DNA of 64,000 bases from Piliocolobus tephrosceles (Eukaryota > Chordata > Mammalia > Primates > Cercopithecidae), in contig NC_045441.1 in assembly GCF_002776525.5 (NCBI RefSeq), forward strand, positions 132,963,768 to 133,027,767, in the 5' to 3' direction. The translations under genes were made by a program, and so were the position numbers. Positions within the stretch are counted from its first letter, which is position 1, and each line of letters starts with the position of its first letter. The notes under the pieces were generated by a model that saw nothing but the letters and a program-made list of their open reading frames with translations, did not search any database and had not been told where the DNA came from. Below are positions 11,017 through 20,825 of this stretch, piece by piece.

Positions 11017-14000
11017 AAGGTGGCAAAAACTGTCAGAATTAGCTTTTGTTTAACTATGGATTCTAGCCAAAAGTTAAAACAAACAATGGAAAGATTAATG
11101 AAAACAGAAGCTGCCGCATTGTAGTAACAGAGTTTTGGGCATTTAAATTGCCCACCTGTCCTCTCTCACTTCCCAGATTGGTGTCAGCTGTGAAGATAAC
11201 AGCCCACAATTCTGGCGCAGATTTAACAATGTGCATGAGAAACAGCAATATCAACCTTATTCTCAAAGAAAATTGGTTACAATTTTCTAACCATTTGGAA
11301 GCAAACTAAAGGTCTGGTGGAAGGGTTTACCTTTGTTTTGCTTGACTGGAGTTTTCCCAGGTCTGGGGTAGCTTCCTAGGTGCCATTTGCCGAATGCAGT
11401 TAAAAGCAAAAGTATTGGTTGCAGCAGTCTTGGTCTAGGGATAAAAGTGGGAACAAGCAACAGACAGAAAAGATTGGGAAGAAAATAGTCTGGGGAAGAA
11501 GGTACATTGGAAAATAAGGGATTTTTATAACTCAGGTGTATACCAGAAAACTAAGAAAGCCATGTGCATATCCAGAGCAGAATGCATGCTCAGAAAAGGC
11601 CTGTGAAGGCCCTAAGATTTCACCTCTGAATGACCTTCAGGCTCTGCCCAGTAACAATTGACAGCTAAAACCAAGTTGTAATGGCCAAAGTGTTGAGGTG
11701 TGCCCCAAACAGAACTAGTGTCAACCAATGGTGAACAGAGAACAATAACAAAGAATCAAATGCTCCTTACAATAAAAACAAACAACAACGACAAAAAACT
11801 GGACATAACAAAAATATACGTGAACTCTGAAAAAAGAAGGCAGATAGCCAAGGGACCTCAGGCACAACACACAAGTTCTCAGAGTTTCCTTATTGCTTCC
11901 CATGTACACTGAACAGGGAACTGCAGAAGGTTTCAACCTGAAACTAATTGGTATAGGAAAAAAAAAAAAAGAAAAAGAAAAAACTCCAAGGAAAACCTGT
12001 ACAGCTGAATTCTAGGATAAGATTGTGTCAACATGTCCTAGAATACAGCCAATTTTTATCTACTAAATATCTCCGTTCTAGAATTGCTTGTATAAAATGT
12101 TGACTCCAAGAGTAAAAAATGATTGTCACAGTAATTCACAGAATCTTCTCACAGTAGATGGACATTTTCTATCTTTGGAGGAGCAATGTGGTCCCCCTCA
12201 GTGACGACCATATCACGGCAGCTTAAAACCATGTTGAAAAATTGTGATTAATATCAAATAATACATTTTAGACAAGTCAGAGTTTTTCTGAGACTTGGAG
12301 ATAAATTGAGGCCAGAGATTTGAAAGAGATGCCTTATTTTTATTTGCTACTATTTGGTTTTCGTACTTCAGTCCTATAAGAGAAATTGTATTGAAGACTG
12401 CTTACTTAATTACCATAAACATGTGTGGCTCTCCAGACTGAATTGTTTATAACTTTTAATATCTTTATCTCCAATTGCATCAAATCACAGTGAATCTGAT
12501 AGCTTTTCCTTGTGAGAGGGCAACTTCAGAGTTCTGCTGGCTACAGAAGAAGTGATTTTTAGTACACTGGAGCTTTGTACCGGAATGTGAACTATTGGTC
12601 AAATGGTACCCACGGGCAGCTTACAAAGCAACAATACATTCTGTCATGATAAATTTACTTAGTGAACAAGTTGACATAAGTATCCAAGACAAAAGCTGTC
12701 ATTTAAACTTTTACTAAAATGTAGTAATATCAGTCTCCTTTGGATATCAATATCACATTTGGAGCATTTGAGTCATCATCCTTTTTCAAGTAAGCCAAAG
12801 ATGGAAGAATATTCGAAAGTCTGTACACAGAGATTTAACTGCAGTACATTTTTCTCTTCATCTGTCAAAAAAAATATGACTCTTTCCAAAGTGTGTAGTC
12901 CCAAGTGGACTTTTTTTTTCTTATGGAACCAATAACATATAAAACAATTAAGATCACCACAATGGGCAAATGGAAATTTCTCTTGAATCCCACAGAGAAC
13001 TGAGCTGCCATTGTCAAGGTTATTTTCTCTTGGGTCTTGACAGACATGTAGGGAAAGTCTTGGTACTCTATAAAGCCCTCAGAATCCAAAAGTCTTCACA
13101 GCTCAGTGTGCCTAAAATCACTGCCGTGTTCACCAGGAAGGTGATGGGCACCCTGATCCCAGGGCGCTGGAAGAACCAGCCTGGTGCCACATCAGGCACA
13201 TCAGATGTGGTCCTGGTGCCTAGGGCTCTCCTGTCATCTCATCCTGGCTTTCAGCTTGAAAGCAGTGGGGCAAACTGTACCCAGTCACTCTTTCTAGGTT
13301 TAGAAAGTAGGTTCCTCACATCTATTCAATACCTGCATCTTTTTCTTCTACTTCTTCCTATTTTAGAATTGGTGAAGGCTTTGTTTTCACATATCATCCT
13401 ATCAGAAGCTGCTGTGCCGAGGTAAGTGCTCCCTCTCAGAGTATTACTTTCTCACTATGCAGGCAGCCCTGTTTCAGGCTCCTACAGCGCAGCAACATTT
13501 AAACTCTGAAATGTTTAATGCTTCTTTGTTCTATCCACTCTCAATTCCTAGCAATCAGTCCAGATAATATTCTTGTCTCCTGAAATCTAAGTGCAGCCAG
13601 TTATGCAGTGAGCTGAGGGAGCAGGCTCCCCTTGCTACTTTGGAGACATCTCTTGGTGTGGGATCAAAAATAAGTGCCCCAGATTATGATCCCAAACTTT
13701 AGATCCCTACCATGGACCCGATGACCTGATATCCCTGTACTGCAACCGCTGCATCTTCCTGGCAACTTGTTTGTGGTGGTGGCTACAAAAACTACTGCTG
13801 TTTTGGTAGGGGCAGAGGTTAAAAGTCCATCAAATTCAAATTACTTGGAACTTACGTATGTATAGAACCCTGACAAAATTGGGGAAAAGTGCATAGCAGC
13901 AGGCATAAGAAACAAAGGTGTTTGATTCTAGACCAGGGGTAAATCTGCTATGAGGGGTAACAAGTTTGAGTATGCTTAATGGCGTAAAAACTATTATAAG

Positions 14001-14430
14001 TAAAATGGCTCTACATATTTTGCAGTAAGATGATACACAGAAATACCAGTATGCAATAATTAGTGCCTGTGCACCTTTACTTAGTTAATGACAAATAAGG
14101 AATCCTTTGTTTTTCTTGTAGAGCTTCCTCTAGAAGTGAAAACTTAGGTAACTTGTGAACAAGTATAGTTGAGTATGTCCATCTTTGTTTCTTTGACAAA
14201 TGTTATAAGCTAGAATGATTTTTCTCTTCTTTGTGTGTATCTTTAAGTGTCTGCTGTGAGGGTGCTTTCTAATGGGTCTATGAATCTCTGGTTTGATAAC
14301 CTTGTCCCATCCGAACCCATCCTCCCACATCAAAAACAAGAATCTAATAAGAGGATATTGTCATCCTGCTGACAAACAGTGATTACTAATTGTCTATACG
14401 TCAAGATAATTCTTAAATGCCTCACTATTC
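11017..14430. other. Unassigned interval; no gene supported
   Basis: No domain-bearing open frame. The largest frame (12970-13425, +, 151 codons) has no similarity I recognise. Its end coincides with a strong donor-like AGGTAAGT (13420-13427). The minus strand of 12865-13089 encodes a peptide with a hydrophobic segment, also unrecognised. An A-rich tract lies at 11959-11981 and a run of T at 12911-12919. Treat as non-coding. Confidence 0.35.
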
Positions 14431-14680
14431 CATGATCTGGTCCGTGACAATAAAGTCTCTCTCTTTCTCTCTCCATCCATCCCTTTTCTGCTCATTCACT
14501 CGCTCACAATTTGCCCACTCACGCAGCAATTACGAACTGCTCTCCTGAAAATTTCCAGCTGTTTCAGATCTCTGTGCCTTTGTTCACTCTGGTTCATCCG
14601 CCAAAAATGCCTTTTCCTCCTCCTAATTTACATTTCAAAACATATCCAATCATTATCTATTCACTGATACATTGACCAAG
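14430..14680 (+). mobile_element. L2 LINE relic
   Basis: Contains the L2 3'-region order 'TGATCTGG..C..', a TC-rich stretch, 'TCTCTGTGCCTTTGTTCACTCTG' and 'AAAAATGCCTTTTCCTCC', which is the familiar L2 text for the 'professional' pyrimidine-rich 3' part. Strongly diverged. Confidence 0.5.
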
Positions 14681-14894
14681 CATTTCTATACATTCATTTC
14701 AGTTATGTGTGTCTGACTGAATATGTACTTGTGTCGTATTGCTTTCTTTTTAACATTTGGGGTCATCTCTAATAGTCTCAGCTTATAATAAAATTTCAAC
14801 AGGATTAAAGAACATTTCATAAAATAGTCAGAAATTTTAAATGTAAAATACACTGGCGAGTCCAAAATGTTATATTCTTCATCAGTGTGTTTCA

Positions 14895-15115
14895 CTCTAG
14901 TGGTTAAGGACATGCCTTTGTAGTCAGCCCTGGGCTTTACGATTCTGATTTTATCACTGTCTAACTTGGAAATATTATTCAATCTAGCTAAACCACAGAG
15001 TCTTCTTTGAAATTAGAATAACAATGTATAATTAACATTATTTTGTGGATTAAATGGGATATTGCATGAAAAGAACTTCCCAGTACCTATTAAATACTCA
15101 GTAAATTATTGTTAG
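14895..15115 (+). mobile_element. MIR SINE
   Basis: TAGTGGTTAAGGACATGCC, then TAGTCAGCCCTGGG, TTTATCACTG, GATTAAATGGGATATTGCATG and the 3' CCAGTACCTATTAAATACTCAGTAAATTATTGTTAG match the MIR consensus order end to end. Confidence 0.8.
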
Positions 15116-15126
15116 AGGATTTTCTG

Positions 15127-15216
15127 AACTGTGATAGTTAGTAAGACAGTTAGTAAAGATAGTAAAATAGTTAGTAAATGATGCCATCTAACTAACTACC
15201 TTAGTAAATGGCATCA
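15127..15216. repeat. AGTTAGTAA-type short repeats ending in a hairpin
   Basis: Four imperfect copies of A(G)TTAGTAA(G/A) occur between 15136 and 15179. They are followed by inverted TGATGCCAT (15179-15187) and ATGGCATCA (15208-15216), a 9-bp stem with a 20-base loop that itself contains TAACTAACTA. Function unknown. Confidence 0.6.
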
Positions 15217-15229
15217 CCTCTAGGTAATA

Positions 15230-15840
15230 AGCCCTATATTTGAGATTCCGCCTTGATTTCTTTCTTTCTCTCACCTTCCATATCCAACCCACCAATACTG
15301 TTAAAGATTCTGCTTCTAACGTGTATCTTAAATCCACTTCTCTGGAACCACAGTATCTAAGTTCACTGTCGCCTATTCTGAGTAGCCTCCAACTAGTTTA
15401 ATAGCTCACAGCTCACACTCTTGCTTCCAAGGAGTCCATTTTGCAATGACAGAGTTATCTTTCCATTGCATAAATCATATCATGTCCCATTCACCTTTGA
15501 TCTTTTGCTTGTTTCCCAGTGCTTTTAGACCACTGTTCAGATTCCCGATTATAACCTCTGGGGTCCTACACCTTCTGGCCCTGCCTTCCTGCCTTTCTCC
15601 TTGACTCCTTTCCCATCCATCACAGCACGGCAATCATACCTCCTTCAGCACAGCTCCCTCCCACCTCAGCCCTTCAAAGAGCTGGGGCCCTAGAATCTTT
15701 CCCAGCCTTAGTATCACCTCCTCAAATGTCAGAGGGACCTTTCCTGATTACTTTAGTGTTATGTTCTGTCTGTTAACCTTGATAGAAAATATTTCCAATT
15801 TTATAATGCATCTCCATCTTTGTTTGCTTATCTTTAAAAA
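15230..15840 (+). mobile_element. L2 LINE relic
   Basis: Long pyrimidine-rich L2-type 3' sequence with TTGATCTTTTGCTTG, CCTTCTGGCCCTGCCTTCC, CACAGCTCC and TCCTCAAATGTCAGAGGGACCTTTCCTGATTAC, which follows the L2 order. No open frame of interest. Confidence 0.6.
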
Positions 15841-16089
15841 TCTCCACTCAGTGATCCCCACCTTCACTCCCAAGAACGTCAGATTCCCTGAATGAGGCCC
15901 ATGTTTACTTCGCTCACGGCTTTGCCTTGGATCACAGCAGCTCCTCCCCTCCGTCCTGTTAGCGTATTCTTACCTTCATCACTGCTCTAATATGGGGGGA
16001 AATCCCTTTTCATGATTATTGCTATTAGTTTATATACAATTTCATTTACATTAACTCATTTGGATTTTGATCCTCAACGAAATAAGCTG

Positions 16090-16200
16090 AATAAATATTA
16101 AAATTCACATTGACAACAGAGGAAACTGAATCTCAGCGAGGGTAAGATTTCAAGGTCATAGCAAATTCGTGGCAGACCTTTGACTTGAATGAAGTCCAGG
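16090..16200 (-). mobile_element. MIR SINE, reverse
   Basis: AGAGGAAACTGAATCTCAGCGAGGGTAAG followed by TTCAAGGTCATAGCAAATTCGTGGCAGACCTTTGACTTGAA is the reverse complement of the MIR core. Confidence 0.65.
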
Positions 16201-16424
16201 GGGTCTTTAATACCAAAAAGCCCAAATCTCTGCTACTCACTTTCTCATGTATCTCACAGGTGATGACAGCTACTCTCCAGGGATGGTAGATGAAAATAAT
16301 GGCATGTGAAGGATAAAGCAGTTGTAAGGAAGAACTTCCAGAACTTCCAGAGCTCTGGGTAGGTGGTGAGGCAGGAAGGTCAGGTGTATCTTTTGGAGTT
16401 GGCAATTGTAAAGTGTCAGACGGT

Positions 16425-16670
16425 GCAAGATATTAGAAGGAGCATGGGTTTTAGACTGAGACTTCGATGTGATTCCTGCCCTGCTACCAGTGACAGCTTG
16501 GTCAGTTACTTAATTCCTCTCCAAGACACGATTTCTTCATTATTAAAGCAGGTATGATCACACACACACATACACAGCTATGTGAAAATTAAATTATGTT
16601 GTGTGCCTCACGTACCCAGTTCATGGTCTGAACTATAATATGTATTAATAAATGATAACTGTTACTGTTA
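16425..16670 (+). mobile_element. MIR SINE just upstream of OR6B1
   Basis: AAGGAGCATGGGTTTTAGACTGAGAC, ACAGCTTGGTCAGTTACTTAATTCCTCTCC and ATTATTAAAGCAGGTATGATC follow the MIR consensus. A short (CA)n sits at 16558-16576. It ends about 100 bases before the receptor's start codon and so lies in the presumed 5' intron or proximal upstream region. Confidence 0.7.
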
Positions 16671-16728
16671 CTGATAGAGAAGACAAGGATGGAAAAATAT
16701 AGCTGGACCAAGGAGTCTGATCAAATGA

Positions 16729-16742
16729 CTTTTCCTCCCCAG
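16729..16742 (+). promoter_or_regulatory. Predicted splice acceptor before the OR6B1 coding exon
   Basis: The pyrimidine tract CTTTTCCTCCCC runs directly into AG at 16741-16742, leaving a 25-base leader (GAGACCTAAG...) before the ATG at 16768. Olfactory receptor genes commonly have one or more non-coding 5' exons joined to a single coding exon by such a site. The upstream exon was not located. Confidence 0.6.
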
Positions 16743-16767
16743 GAGACCTAAGCCCTGTATCTCCAAT

Positions 16768-17703
16768 ATGGAACTGGAGAACCACACACGAGTCACCAAG
16801 TTCATTCTGGTGGGATTCCCTGGGAGCTTGAGTATGCGGGCAGTCATGTTTCTGATATTCCTTGTGGCCTATATTCTGACAGTTGCTGAAAACGTGATCA
16901 TCATCCTATTGGTGCAGCAAAATCGGCCACTGCACAAGCCTATGTACTTCTTCCTGGCCAACCTGTCCTTCTTGGAGACTTGGTACATCTCTGTGACTGT
17001 GCCCAAGTTACTGTTTAGTTTTTGGTCTATGAACAACAGCATCTCTTTCACACTCTGTATGATACAGCTGTACTTCTTCATCGCACTCATGTGCACAGAA
17101 TGTGTGCTCCTGGCCGCCATGGCCTATGACCGGTATGTGGCCATCTGTCGCCCACTCCACTACCCGACCATAATGAGCCATGGGCTCTGCTTCCGCCTCG
17201 CTCTTGGTTCCTGGGCCATTGGCTTTGGCATCTCCCTGGCGAAGATCTACTTCATCTCCCGCCTCAGCTTCTGTGGTCCCAATGTCATCAACCACTTCTT
17301 CTGTGACATCTCTCCAGTACTTAATCTCTCCTGCACAGACATGTCTATAGCTGAGTTGGTGGACTTTATCCTGGCACTGGGCATCTTCCTTTTCCCACTC
17401 TTTATTACTGTCCTGTCCTACGGATGCATTCTGGCCACCATCTTACGCATGCCCACAGGAAAGCAGAAAGCGTTCTCCACTTGTGCCTCCCACCTTGTGG
17501 TGGTCACCATTTTCTATTCAGCCATTATTTTCATGTATGTTCGACCTCGAGCTATCCATGCCTTCAACAAGAACAAAATTATTTCCATCTTCTATGCCAT
17601 TGTCACTCCTTCTCTCAACCCTTTCATTTATTGCCTAAGAAACCGAGAGGTCAAGGAAGCTCTGAAGAAACTGGCATATTGCCAGGCCAGCAGATCTGAC
17701 TAG
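16768..17703 (+). CDS. OR6B1: Olfactory receptor, OR6B1 orthologue (class II, family 6)
   Basis: Intact 311-residue odorant receptor, a seven-helix G-protein-coupled receptor expected in the ciliary membrane of olfactory neurons, signalling through Golf and adenylyl cyclase 3. Visible features: N-glycosylation site N5-H-T7; helix 1 about residues 25-49 with E41-N42; PMYFFLANLSFLE at 58-70; C97 at the top of helix 3, the partner of C179; MAYDRYVAIC at 118-127; extracellular loop 2 cysteines C169, C179, C189; SY in helix 5 (217-218); KAFSTCASH at 234-242 opening helix 6; PSLNPFIYCLRN at 281-292 in helix 7; a short polar tail. Length and motif order are normal for the family and the reading frame is open throughout. 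The start chosen is the family start, 25 bases after a predicted splice acceptor. Assignment to OR6B1 rests on my recognising the MELEN..RVTKFILVGFPG N-terminus and the whole protein. The ligand is unknown to me. An overlapping minus-strand open frame is a shadow. Confidence 0.95.
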   Translation: MELENHTRVTKFILVGFPGSLSMRAVMFLIFLVAYILTVAENVIIILLVQQNRPLHKPMYFFLANLSFLETWYISVTVPKLLFSFWSMNNSISFTLCMIQLYFFIALMCTECVLLAAMAYDRYVAICRPLHYPTIMSHGLCFRLALGSWAIGFGISLAKIYFISRLSFCGPNVINHFFCDISPVLNLSCTDMSIAELVDFILALGIFLFPLFITVLSYGCILATILRMPTGKQKAFSTCASHLVVVTIFYSAIIFMYVRPRAIHAFNKNKIISIFYAIVTPSLNPFIYCLRNREVKEALKKLAYCQASRSD

Positions 17704-17717
17704 TCAATTGCAATTGA
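17704..17717. repeat. 14-bp perfect palindrome at the OR6B1 stop codon
   Basis: TCAATTGCAATTGA begins at the base after the TAG stop and reads identically on both strands. Confidence 0.9.
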
Positions 17718-17943
17718 TTAGAAAGAAAGGTCAAGTGGGAGCCTGTATGGCTTCCTCCATCCTTTCTCCTTTAATGACTCAGTTAGGACATTGCCCGTGT
17801 TAATAGGACATCACCATGTCTACATCAATCTCAGGCTCTTGGGTGTCTGCATCGGGGCATATGGTCAGTGCTCTAAGGCCATACACCTTCTAGAGAGCTA
17901 GAGAAAATAATTCTCAATGGTTGTGACCCCAAATGGGGTTTCT

Positions 17944-18063
17944 TTTTTTTTTTTTAATTATACTTTAAGTTCTAGGGTAAATGTGCATAACGTGCAGGTT
18001 TGTTACATACGTATACTTGTGCCATGTTGGTGTGCTGCACCCATCAACTCGTCAGCACCCATC
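17944..18063 (-). mobile_element. Short 5'-truncated L1 (3' end only), reverse
   Basis: A poly-T start (17944-17955) followed by AATTATACTTTAAGTTCTAGGG and GTGCAGGTTTGTTACATA...CCATGTTGGTGTGCTGCACCCAT, the reverse complement of a primate L1 3' end. A perfect 12-base target duplication AATGGGGTTTCT flanks it (17932-17943 and 18064-18075). Only about 120 bases were inserted, 240 bases past the OR6B1 stop. Confidence 0.93.
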
Positions 18064-18337
18064 AATGGGGTTTCTAAGACTGTGAGTAAATTTATAACCA
18101 AGTTGAGTAGGAAGAGATATGGTGATGGGTGAGTTAGCTGTTTTTGGATCTGCCATACACTAATAGCTCTGGGGCCAACAAAATACATGGTAGCTTCCTG
18201 ATTTCCCATCTTTCTAAGACAGAGGTAGCAACTCCCTCAACAATCTCATTCTTGATGTTGTGCTGGGGGTGAATTTTGGTGGCAGAGACTGCTTCTTGAG
18301 TTTTTGCAACACTTTTTGCAAGCACCTACTAACCTGT

Positions 18338-18343
18338 ATTAAA
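18338..18343 (+). promoter_or_regulatory. Possible polyadenylation signal for OR6B1
   Basis: ATTAAA, the common variant signal, 635 bases after the stop and upstream of a T/G-rich stretch (TTGTGTTTTGTCTTCTG near 18408). No canonical AATAAA lies closer. The choice is inference. Confidence 0.3.
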
Positions 18344-18534
18344 TGCCTTTCTGCTTAAACCAGTTAGAGTGCTTTCTTTTATCTGTAAGTAAATTGCACC
18401 TTACACAATTGTGTTTTGTCTTCTGATATAACTCACACAGTTGCCTTTTATTGAATTTTATATTTCCCTTCTAGGTTCCACAATGTATCCTTTAGTGGGT
18501 GAACATAAAATAGATGATACATGAATATCATCAA

Positions 18535-18735
18535 ATATATGAATTGCCAGATAATAATTGCCCTCATTACTTCTCTTTTCTTTTGATCTTAATATTCTCT
18601 TGTTTTTTTCTCTCTTTCATCTTCTCTTGGTTTTCCACTTTCTCCACACTCATCCCAGAGATAAGTAACAAGGTCAGTTTCGGGAATTGACAGAGATTTT
18701 CATTCCATGCCATAGTGACTCTCAACTCTCCTTAC
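18535..18735 (+). repeat. Left arm of a 201-bp inverted duplication
   Basis: From ATATATGAATTGCCAGAT to CTCAACTCTCCTTAC. Its reverse complement recurs at 20579-20779 with the same length (201 bp) and about 15 mismatches by hand alignment, no gaps (about 93% identity). Six of the mismatches cluster in one T/C-rich patch. It does not match Alu, L1, MIR, L2 or LTR text that I know. Confidence 0.9.
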
Positions 18736-19043
18736 CTATATATCTAACACCTTCTACACACACACTAGAACCTCATTGATCAAATGTACTTTACACCCAT
18801 AGAAGGTACACAGATTTGCTCACTCTTGGTTCATACTTTTGCCAGTAGCAAAGGGAGATATATTTTTAAGCTGTATTCAACATAGTGGGCCAACATTAGT
18901 GGGAATTTAATTCTTTTATTGTAACAGTTTTAAACAGTAGAGTTTCTTGCATTAATAACATCTTTTAGCTAAGAACAAACCACACTTTCAAGAATGCTTT
19001 CTCTTTCTTCTTAATTAAGACACACTAGTCAGAATTATTTGTT

Positions 19044-19175
19044 CCATTTTATAAACTTCCAGAACAGATGTTCAAGGAAGTAAATAACATACAACCACAG
19101 ACAGTGGGGAGCAGAGGTCAAAAGTCCCAGTTCCCTGAATCCAAACCTAGGTCTTTCTCTAGCGAATGGGCTCTC
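19044..19175 (-). mobile_element. MIR SINE, reverse
   Basis: TCCATTTTATAAACTTCCAGAACAG, then CAACCACAGACAGTGGGGAGCAGAGGTC and CTGAATCCAAACCTAGGTCTTTCTC, follow the reverse-complement MIR order (fraction-of-consensus only, diverged). Confidence 0.55.
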
Positions 19176-19614
19176 CCTAGAGAGAAAACATACTTCTTTA
19201 GAAACCGAGTATGAAAGCTAGTTGTAAAGAAATATAGTTGGAATTATGAATTGCTATACCTGCAGAACAGTAATAAAATAAAAATGAAAAAATGTGAATT
19301 ATAGGTCCTAGAGGAAAAAAGAAACAAAAATAAAATTGCTTTAAGGAATAAATGTGCAAAAGAGAACAATGTTTAAAAATGGAAAGGATTTAATGTTTGC
19401 TTCTGGAATGTAGTTTGGTCCCTTGATGCAATAAAGAAGTTGTAATGAATATATTTCTATTTAAAACCTAGACACACAAAAAAGAGATATTTTTCTGAAA
19501 ACTTCAAATGAATCAAAATACAATGGCATAGTCATATAGGGATATTAAATGTGTGCATTAAGAAAAGAAAAGACATGTTCAGTAGGGATTAGGAAATGAA
19601 AGATAAAAAAACTC

Positions 19615-19805
19615 TGGCAACAACTTGAATTTTAGCCCTGCATATACGTTCCACCATGTGACCTTGGCCAACCCATCTATACTTTTGGAAACACTGAGTC
19701 TTCATGTGTAAAACAGGAGTAATAATAGTTGCTTGGCATTTCTTACACAATGGTTATGAGGATCAACTACCATAATGGAAAAGACATTGATCGTTAAATA
19801 TCTTG
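19615..19805 (+). mobile_element. MIR SINE
   Basis: CATGTGACCTTGGCCAACCCATC, TGAGTCTTCATGTGTAAAACAGGAGTAATAATAGTTGC and GGTTATGAGGATCAACTACC match the central and 3' MIR consensus. Confidence 0.75.
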
Positions 19806-20536
19806 GGCAGTCCAAGCTGCCACTAGATTAGGGTTTGCATGGGAAAATGGTTGGGAAGGCTATGCTCTCTGGACCTGTCTAAAACCATTCCACACCTACT
19901 TGACTCCACATACATAACCTGAGAGGCTGCAACTATCAGGGGCAGTTTATTTCTTTATTATTCCTCATGAATATCTTGGAAAGGGAGAATGTAGAAGTAG
20001 GGTTTCCTGGTGAATTCTATTGAATTTTTTTTCAAATAACAGATGGAATATTGAACTCCTTCCCCTTTGTGGAAGGAATACCTAAGTGCACACGGTCAGC
20101 AAAGCAGAGGATGGAGATCAGACCAATGTAGAAATCTGCCTCAACAGAGAAAATAATTTATAGTGGATTACTGGTTAAATTCGTATAGAAACAAGCTATT
20201 TCTAAGGTGACACACAAAGCAAGCTAGAAGTTTTAGGGCATTTGGTGATCTTGTTGGGGTAAGCATCATAAAAGGCTGGTAGTCAGTTTTAGTAGTTTAT
20301 CCAGAGAACATGCCCTGAAGATTTGATTATCACCAGCCAAACTCACAAGGAAGCCCACAAAATAAAATATAAATATATATTAATTACACATGCAGTATAT
20401 ATTTTAAATCACTATATTTATTCATTCATTTAACTAATATATATTATTAAGGATCTATTACGTACCTGTAGGGATACGATAGCAAAATATTAAAACCTGT
20501 TACCTTTGTGGGCAGAAACAGGTAGCAGATAATACC

Positions 20537-20538
<2 letters not shown>

Positions 20539-20569
<31 letters not shown>
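20539..20569 (+). repeat. (TG)15 microsatellite
   Basis: An uninterrupted TG run ten bases before the right arm of the inverted duplication. The complementary (AC) run lies just beyond the other end of that arm. Confidence 0.95.
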
Positions 20570-20573
<4 letters not shown>

Positions 20574-20578
20574 ACATC

Positions 20579-20772
20579 GTAAGGAGAGTTGAGAATCACT
20601 ATGGCATGGAATGAAAATGTCTGCCAATTCCTGAAACTGAGCTTGTTACTAATCTCTGAGATGAGTGTGGAGAAAGTGGAAAACCAAGAGAAGATAAGAG
20701 AGAGAGAGGAGCAAGAGAATATCAAGATCAAAAGAAAAGAGAAGTAATGAGGGCAATTATGATCTGGCAATT

Positions 20773-20779
<7 letters not shown>
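20579..20779 (-). repeat. Right arm of the 201-bp inverted duplication
   Basis: From GTAAGGAGAGTTGAGAAT to CTGGCAATTCATATAT; the inverted partner of 18535-18735. It is bracketed by (TG)15 on its left and (AC)11 on its right, so the arm sits between two mutually inverted dinucleotide tracts. The left arm has only a short (AC)n about 20 bases beyond its matching end. Confidence 0.9.

Positions 20780-20781
<2 letters not shown>

Positions 20782-20804
<23 letters not shown>
20782..20804 (+). repeat. (AC)11 microsatellite
   Basis: An AC run immediately after the right arm of the inverted duplication, embedded between TATATA tracts. Confidence 0.95.
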
Positions 20805-20825
20805 TATATTACATACATACATATT

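Noticed and set aside
13642..13830. Possible decayed coding exon (TGTGGGATCAAAAATAAGTGCC and following)
   Set aside because: All frames carry stops and no protein family could be recognised; there is no second line of evidence.
17008..17295. 95-codon minus-strand frame opposite OR6B1
   Set aside because: A shadow of the receptor gene produced by its codon composition.
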